Assembly: GCA_036259475.1 (NCBI GenBank)
Contig: DATABS010000107.1
Span: forward strand, 3,104 to 67,103
Length of the DNA: 64,000 bases
From: ZC4RG17 sp036259475
GTDB taxonomy: Bacteria > Actinomycetota > Acidimicrobiia > Spongiisociales > ZC4RG35
Reading direction: 5' to 3'
The notes beneath the pieces were generated by a model, which worked only from the letters and a program-made list of their open reading frames with translations, was not told where the DNA came from and did no database searches. A program made the translations under genes and the position numbers. Positions within the stretch are counted from its first letter, which is position 1, and each line of letters opens with the position of its first letter. Positions 59,831 through 64,000 of this stretch are shown piece after piece.

Positions 59831-59916
59831 GGAGGTGTTACCTTTCAATACAGGAAGTGATTCGTCGCTTCCGAGATACCGCCCAGCGGCCCTCGTGGTC
59901 ACTGGGCGGTTGTCTT
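59831..59916 (+). ncRNA. Candidate small RNA with two hairpins
   Basis: Between two divergent genes the plus strand has GGAAGTGA, TTCG, TCGCTTCC (59853-59872), an 8-bp stem with a UUCG tetraloop, then CCGCCCAG (59879-59886) pairing with CTGGGCGG (59902-59909), with a second inner stem GGCC/GGTC. TTGTCTTTG follows, as in an intrinsic terminator. No protein gene ends here on this strand, so the RNA may be an independent sRNA or the leader of the gene at 59985. Confidence 0.4.
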
Positions 59917-59984
59917 TGTGGGACCGTTTCGGATCCGGTCGAGGGGGTAGGCCTGTTCGAAGACCCCTTCGAATGGAGGAACGG

Positions 59985-60203
59985 GTGACGCATCAACATT
60001 CACATGACACCGACCGTGAGGTCGTCGTAACCGATCGAAGCAGCGGTGCCGGGATGATTCTCGGTGTGATCCTTGCGATCGCAGCCATCCTGCTCGTCGT
60101 CTGGCTCATCTTCGGTCTGGACGGAGAAGGCGGAGAGGGCGCCGACGTGGTACCGGATGACGTCAACGTGACGGTCGACGTCAACGAGGGCGAGGGCGGC
60201 TGA
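59985..60203 (+). CDS. Small single-span membrane protein
   Basis: A 72-residue protein. The start is histidine-rich (MTHQHSHDTDREV), one membrane span lies at about residues 23-44 (AGMILGVILAIAAILLVVWLIFG), and the outside tail is acidic with DVNVTVDVNEGEG. GTG at 59985 has GGAGGA four bases before it; the frame is open upstream but without a start signal. A strong bidirectional terminator follows. Confidence 0.7.
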   Translation: MTHQHSHDTDREVVVTDRSSGAGMILGVILAIAAILLVVWLIFGLDGEGGEGADVVPDDVNVTVDVNEGEGG

Positions 60204-60222
60204 TCCCTCCTCACGGAATACC

Positions 60223-60254
60223 AAGAACACCCCCGCCTCGGCGGGGGTGTTCTT
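60223..60254. terminator. Bidirectional intrinsic terminator
   Basis: A perfect 15-bp inverted repeat (AAGAACACCCCCGCC with GGCGGGGGTGTTCTT), flanked by T-rich sequence, lies between the convergent genes at 59985 and 60260. Confidence 0.9.
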
Positions 60255-60259
60255 CTTGG

Positions 60260-61174
60260 TCAGGAACCTGCGCCGTCGCCGGCCGCCCAACGAATGGCGG
60301 CGACGAGGTGATCCAACACCTCTGATTCTGAGAACGATTCGCTGGTATGACCGAAGCCGGTGTAGACCGACCGGCCGCCGTCGTACTCGTGTGCCCAGAT
60401 GATCGGATGGGGGTCACCCATGGTCCCGCCGTCGTAGCTCTCTTCGTCCAGGGTGGCGATGATCTCCGCCTCGGGGAGCCGCCGGAAGTTGTACCACTCA
60501 TCGAACCGCTCCAACCTCGCGGGCAACCCGGCCGCAACGGGATGATCCGGCGCCTGGACCGCGACAGACGCCTGCTGGGGCGCCGGGTGATCTGTGAAGT
60601 AGGCTCCTATCAGTCCGCCGTACCAGGGCCACTCGTACTCCGTGTCGGCCGCCGAGTGGATACCGACGTAGCCGCCCCCGTCGCCGACGAACCTCTCCAT
60701 GGCAGCCTCTTGGGACTCGTCGAGGACATCACCGGTGGTGTTGAGGAACACGATGACCCGGAACGGCTCCAAGCCGGTGTCGCTGAATACGGCGGCGTCA
60801 TCGGTGGCCGTCACCTTCCAACTCTGTTCTTCGCCCAGGTGGTGGAACGCCTCGATTCCGGCCCCGATCGATTCATGGGCGAAGCCGGCCGTCTTGTGGA
60901 ACACGAGAATTTCCAGGGTCCGGGGTTCCGGTTGGGTGGTCGATGTGGGGGGCGGGATGGTCGACGAAGGCACCGTCGCTGGCTCGGTCGTCGGAGCCGC
61001 CGCCGAAGAAGATGTGACGGTCGGCGTTGTCGGCGGATCGTCGCGCTCGGCGCCGCCCGGAGCGCACGCCAGGCAGGCCACCAGTCCCATCCCGATCAGC
61101 GCTCGGCGCCACACCCGCGAAGACTGTAGAGCCTTGTTCCTCCGTGAGACGGCACCGGCGAGTATCACGATCAC
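60260..61174 (-). CDS. ThuA-like domain lipoprotein
   Basis: A 304-residue exported protein. The amino terminus ends in a lipobox (CLAC, cysteine near residue 37) followed by a threonine/serine/proline linker (about 40-82), so it is probably anchored outside the membrane. Residues 85-304 are a ThuA-like domain (LEILVFHKTAGFAHESIG, GGGYVGIHSAADTEYEWPWY, GHPVAWAH-like GDPHPIIWAHEY), a glutamine-amidotransferase-like fold found in sugar-use proteins and secreted enzymes. The start is GTG at 61174; a later start may be right since the signal peptide begins late. It lies between two terminators. Confidence 0.85.
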   Translation of the reverse strand: MIVILAGAVSRRNKALQSSRVWRRALIGMGLVACLACAPGGAERDDPPTTPTVTSSSAAAPTTEPATVPSSTIPPPTSTTQPEPRTLEILVFHKTAGFAHESIGAGIEAFHHLGEEQSWKVTATDDAAVFSDTGLEPFRVIVFLNTTGDVLDESQEAAMERFVGDGGGYVGIHSAADTEYEWPWYGGLIGAYFTDHPAPQQASVAVQAPDHPVAAGLPARLERFDEWYNFRRLPEAEIIATLDEESYDGGTMGDPHPIIWAHEYDGGRSVYTGFGHTSESFSESEVLDHLVAAIRWAAGDGAGS

Positions 61175-61287
61175 CGGTTCGGCGAACGCCAGGCTGGGAT
61201 GTGGGCCTGTGGATCTACATGGGGGCGTTTGAGCCCACGAGTCTCGGGTAGACGGTGCCGAGTCGGGGAGGGGACTGGAAGAGAGAT

Positions 61288-61319
61288 CCCGGGGTCGGTG
61301 GCACGAGACCGACCCCGGG
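61288..61319. terminator. Intrinsic terminator, GC-rich 12-bp stem
   Basis: CCCGGGGTCGGT and ACCGACCCCGGG pair across an eight-base loop; CTCTTTCTC follows on the plus strand and CTCTCTTCC on the minus strand. Confidence 0.7.
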
Positions 61320-61393
61320 CTCTTTCTCGCTTGGGCCTACTTGGGTGCAAGGAATCGCGAGGGTGTCGGGGTGCTCAGGATCCGGGACGAAAT

Positions 61394-61428
61394 GAGGGAA
61401 AACCGCCCACTCCAGGCGGTTTTCCCTC
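61394..61428. terminator. Intrinsic terminator next to the tRNA-like remnant
   Basis: GAGGGAAAACCGCC and GGCGGTTTTCCCTC, a perfect 14-bp stem with a seven-base loop. On the minus strand it directly follows a tRNA-like 3' end. Confidence 0.75.
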
Positions 61429-61430
61429 GT

Positions 61431-61545
61431 CGGGCCGGCGGGATTTGAACCCACGAGCACTGGCCCCAGTCCATCGTCGGCAATTCCCAGCCGGTACCAG
61501 GCGGTACCAGCGAGTAACCGTTCTAGCCATCTGACCCCACACGGC
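61431..61545 (-). pseudogene. tRNA-like remnant, possible attachment-site scar
   Basis: On the minus strand GTGGG, TTCAAAT, CCCGC forms a T-arm, followed by CGGCCCG like an acceptor strand and then a terminator. Further upstream GGTCAGATGGCTAGAAC looks like a D-arm. Between them the distance is too long, and CTGGTACCGC, CTGGTACCGG are tandem copies of ten bases. I could not fold a complete tRNA with an anticodon loop, so this is a decayed tRNA or a recombined integration site. Confidence 0.4.
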
Positions 61546-61600
61546 CAGGCCTAGTTCGTTTTCTCGCTCTAGCTCGCGACGGTGGTGCTCCTCCTGCCGT

Positions 61601-61930
61601 CTAATCGGTGCGACCCACGGCTTTGTTGTCGTCTAGGAGCGTGATCACGTAATCCTCAGCGCCCCAGAACTTGTCCTGTCCCTGGTTTGGCTTGAACTGC
61701 TTCCAACAGAGATATCCGTCATCGTTGCGGTCCACCAGAGTCTCCAGTTCATCCTGGATGATCAGAAGGTCTTCTGCCGAATAGATCCTCTTGTCGATCG
61801 AATCGAAGCCTTCCTCGACCGTACCCAGCGTGAAGCCTGCTCCGCAGCCGGCCACCGGGTCAGCCAAGACCGGCGCAGCGGCAAGCATCACTACCGCGAA
61901 CGTCGCCACCGATATTGTCTTGCTAATCAC
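61601..61930 (-). CDS. Small secreted protein with an EF-hand-like loop
   Basis: A 109-residue exported protein. Signal peptide (ISKTISVATFAVVMLAAAP, cleavage after ALA near residue 23), then a mature part with two cysteines (GCGAG and YLCWK) and VDRNDDGYLC, which resembles the Ca-binding loop of EF-hands, as in other small secreted actinobacterial proteins. I start at GTG 61930, which has GGAGG six bases before it; the longer frame is rich in arginines and unlikely. No family is assigned. Confidence 0.65.
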   Translation of the reverse strand: MISKTISVATFAVVMLAAAPVLADPVAGCGAGFTLGTVEEGFDSIDKRIYSAEDLLIIQDELETLVDRNDDGYLCWKQFKPNQGQDKFWGAEDYVITLLDDNKAVGRTD

Positions 61931-62092
61931 TCCAACCTCCGTGCGATCACGCCGTCTGTCGGGCACCAGCCCGTCGCTAAACGGAACTCTGGTGGGTCAG
62001 GCGGCGATCCGCCTCGATTCCTTCCTTACGATCGATCCAACACCGTTCTTCCTCTAGCTCGTCGCTGACTTGGGGTCATCTAGGACGAGGCC

Positions 62093-62689
62093 TCAGCCCT
62101 CCATCGCTCCACAGAACAGCGCACCGATCTCGCTCTCCGGCTCAGTGAGAGAAGGATGAGGTCCATGCAGGTCGGAGAACGTCTCCTCGAAGGAGATGAC
62201 CTCGTCGGTGGCAAGGTCGAACACCACAGTGCCGGTGATAGTGACAGTTCCGGCATCGAGGAGAATCACTCCTTCTCCTGGGATCCTCCACTTGAGCGGT
62301 ACCCCACGGACGGTGTCTTCGAACATCACCGTCAACGTCCCTGCCTCCTCGTCGATGACTTCTACCACAGGTTGGGAGAACACATTTGCGCTGTTGCGCT
62401 CAACCAACAGCACCTTTCCCGTATCGGGGTCGGTCGACACGATGTGATCATTGAAGTGGACCCGGGCGGTCATGTCCGGATACAGAGTGAAATGTCCACG
62501 GAAATGAAACTCGGTCCTCACCTCCACTCCGCACACATCCAGCACGAATTGCTCGGGTTCCTCTACGAACCGCTCGTTGAAGCGCTCCCGGACAAGAGGC
62601 TTGCCACCTCCCGCCGCCAAGGCCGCCGGAGCAGCCACTGCCAGAAGCACAAGCACAGCCAATACTGTCCTGCCAAGTCGCCGCAACAT
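62093..62689 (-). CDS. Secreted protein of unknown function
   Basis: A 198-residue exported protein. The signal peptide (MLRRLGRTVLAVLVLLAVAA, cleavage near ALA at 25) is followed by a beta-rich domain (FHFRGHFTLYPDMTARVHFN, VTITGTVVFDLATDEVISF) and two cysteines (VLDVCGVE and LFCGAM). The alternating strands suggest a lipocalin-like or jelly-roll barrel, but I do not recognise the family. The ATG at 62689 has GGGAGG upstream; the longer frame is unlikely. It lies between two secreted-protein genes and an insertion sequence. Confidence 0.65.
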   Translation of the reverse strand: MLRRLGRTVLAVLVLLAVAAPAALAAGGGKPLVRERFNERFVEEPEQFVLDVCGVEVRTEFHFRGHFTLYPDMTARVHFNDHIVSTDPDTGKVLLVERNSANVFSQPVVEVIDEEAGTLTVMFEDTVRGVPLKWRIPGEGVILLDAGTVTITGTVVFDLATDEVISFEETFSDLHGPHPSLTEPESEIGALFCGAMEG

Positions 62690-62775
62690 CAGGACCTCCC
62701 AGTCCCCAAGAACCCCACAGCAGGGTTCAGTCACTACCCAACGTACACCTCCGCATACGCGCGTGCTGAGGGGTG

Positions 62776-64000
62776 TCAAGTCTCGGTACCCGGGCGACCT
62801 ACACGACACTTCTCCGTGGGTTAGGAGGCGGCGTTGACCCGGTCTGGTTTGCTTCCGGGGTTGGCGAAGGCCCCGTGGGCCTTGATTGGGTCGTGTTTAA
62901 CCGGATGGACTCTGAGCAGCCGACCGCCCTGTGAGATTTCGACGGTGTCCCCGACGACACGTACGACGACCTGCTGACGGCGATGTGCATTGCCGACCCG
63001 GTAGGTGGCCGGGGCGAAGCTGATGTTGCCCGACGAGTCCACCTTGCGTACCACCGGATGGCCGACTGTCGGTGGCTTCACCGGCCGAGCTCGAGGCTGA
63101 CGTCGCCACGCCTCGGGTTCGGCTTCGGGAGGGTGACGGACGGCGTGGGTGGCGACCAGCACTCCCCGGTGTGAGATCTCGACCAGTCCATCGGGAGTGA
63201 CGACCACGTCGACGGTCTCGCCGGCCAGCCAACGTCCCACGTGATAGCCGAAGGTGGCCAGGCTAATCCGACCACCCTTGCCCACCCGGCGCGTCACCCG
63301 ACGTTCCCTGACCTCGCCCACTGTCGACTCAGCGCGTTCGTCTTGCCCGATGACCACCTCGAAGGATTCGGTCACAGCCAACTCGAAACGTCGGATCGGT
63401 GGCACACCGCCTATCCCCTGGTGGGGCCGCTCGGTGTTGTATTCGACCACCCAGCCGTCGATCGCCTCCTGCGCCTCCTCGATGCTTTCGAAAGTCTTGC
63501 CAGCCAGGAAGTCCTTCTTCAGCGTCTTGTGGAACCGTTCCACCTTCCCGGTCGTGGTCGGCGACCGGGGAGCAGTCAGCAGATGTCTGATGCCGTTCTC
63601 CCGGCAGATCCGGTCGAACAAGACCTCACCTTCCCCGGTCCGAACCGGCCGGTGAACACCTTCCCGTTGTCAGTCAGGATCTGATCCGGAACCCCATGAC
63701 GGCGCATCGCTTCGGCCAACGCCTCACACGCCGGCCGGGCCGTAGCTCGCCTGACCACCATCGCTGACACACAGAACCGAGAGTCGTCATCCAACCCGCT
63801 CACCACCTTCAACTCGGCGCCATCGACCAGAAACACCCCGCCCATCACGTCCATCTGCCACAACGCCATCGCCCGGGCCCGCTCCCACCGCTTGTAATCC
63901 GACCGGCGCCTCCTCCTCTGCTGGGGATCGATCAACCGGTGACGCACAAGAGCCCGATACACCGCCGAACGGAAGGAACAGGCTCGACACCCTCCCGGCC
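62776..64000 (-). mobile_element. IS481-family insertion sequence (one end in window)
   Basis: The element contains a broken transposase and ends near TGTCAAGTC at 62776. On the minus strand the terminal part would read GACTTGACA, as for many IS481 elements whose ends begin with TG and end with CA. The other end lies beyond the window. No target-site duplication can be checked. Confidence 0.5.
62821..64000 (-). pseudogene. IS481-family transposase, frameshifted and cut by the window edge
   Basis: The upstream frame (63962 down to about 63600) has the DDE-domain start: YKRWERARAMALWQMDVMGG, VVSGLDDDSRFCV and LTDNGKVFTGRFGPG. The downstream frame continues as FDRICRENGIRHLLTAPRSP and KVERFHKTLKKDF with EYNTERPHQGIGG, the rest of the integrase core. 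One base is missing near 63620 (GGGAAGG lacks a G), which breaks the frame. The carboxy-terminal part (VGRWLAGETV onward) is long and basic. The catalytic D, D, E residues are present, split across the two frames. Confidence 0.85.

Noticed and set aside
61199..61534. Plus-strand frame of 111 codons across the tRNA-like remnant
   Set aside because: Frames antisense to tRNA genes commonly give such peptides; no start signal.
63600..63640. Programmed frameshift in the transposase
   Set aside because: No slippery heptamer or A-rich run; IS481 transposases are normally a single frame.

Overview
The window looks like the chromosome of a high-GC actinobacterium. The markers are a complete Pup-proteasome locus (trmI, arc, dop, pup, prcB, prcA, pafA, pafB, pafC), a tatBC pair followed by a HelY-type helicase, a DUF4193 protein and a polyprenol-phosphate mannose synthase-like protein. 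Low base variety, tight 4-base gene overlaps and many GTG starts fit this. The class cannot be fixed from the sequence alone; Acidimicrobiia or a close lineage is my inference. whiA and gap are missing from their usual place between yvcK and pgk.

Layout. 1-6.5 kb: end of uvrC, rapZ, yvcK, pgk, tpiA, an acetyltransferase, gpmA, secG and tRNA-Leu(GAG). 6.7-9.3 kb: an accessory stretch with a small secreted protein, an SLH surface protein and the wreck of a cation/proton antiporter. 9.3-12.9 kb: a signalling group made of a lone cyclic-nucleotide-binding protein, a response regulator fused to a thioredoxin-reductase-like flavoprotein, and a histidine kinase with its own cyclic-nucleotide domain. 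12.9-15.8 kb: HTH-TOBE regulator and modABC for molybdate. 15.9-18.6 kb: membrane proteins. 18.6-28.3 kb: proteasome and pupylation locus. 28.3-33.2 kb: zinc ribbon, tatB, tatC, helY and a lipid kinase. 33.3-44.2 kb: DUF4193, mannose synthase, acetyltransferase, NUDIX, a SCO6745-like protein, M20 peptidase, HAD phosphatase, the microprotein-tlyA-nadK-recN operon, and two acyl-CoA genes. 44.3-58.3 kb: Ser/Thr kinase, dapB, pyrG, NUDIX, ald, acetyltransferase, a DksA/TraR-like protein, HD protein, scpA-scpB-rluB-aroA-cmk, ispH and der. 58.3-64 kb: an accessory end with a spermidine-synthase-like membrane protein, small secreted proteins, a tRNA-like remnant and a frameshifted IS481-family transposase running off the window.

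Two gene-expression signals recur. First, at least fifteen genes have a TANNNT-type box ending 6 to 9 bases before the start codon and no Shine-Dalgarno sequence, which is the layout of leaderless transcripts; this decides several starts (rapZ, der, the M20 peptidase). Second, two S4-domain genes, tlyA and rluB, have no ATG, GTG or TTG that preserves their conserved amino terminus; each has an in-frame CTG overlapping the upstream stop as CTGA. Several small membrane proteins of 32 to 100 residues, too short for routine gene calling, sit inside these operons.
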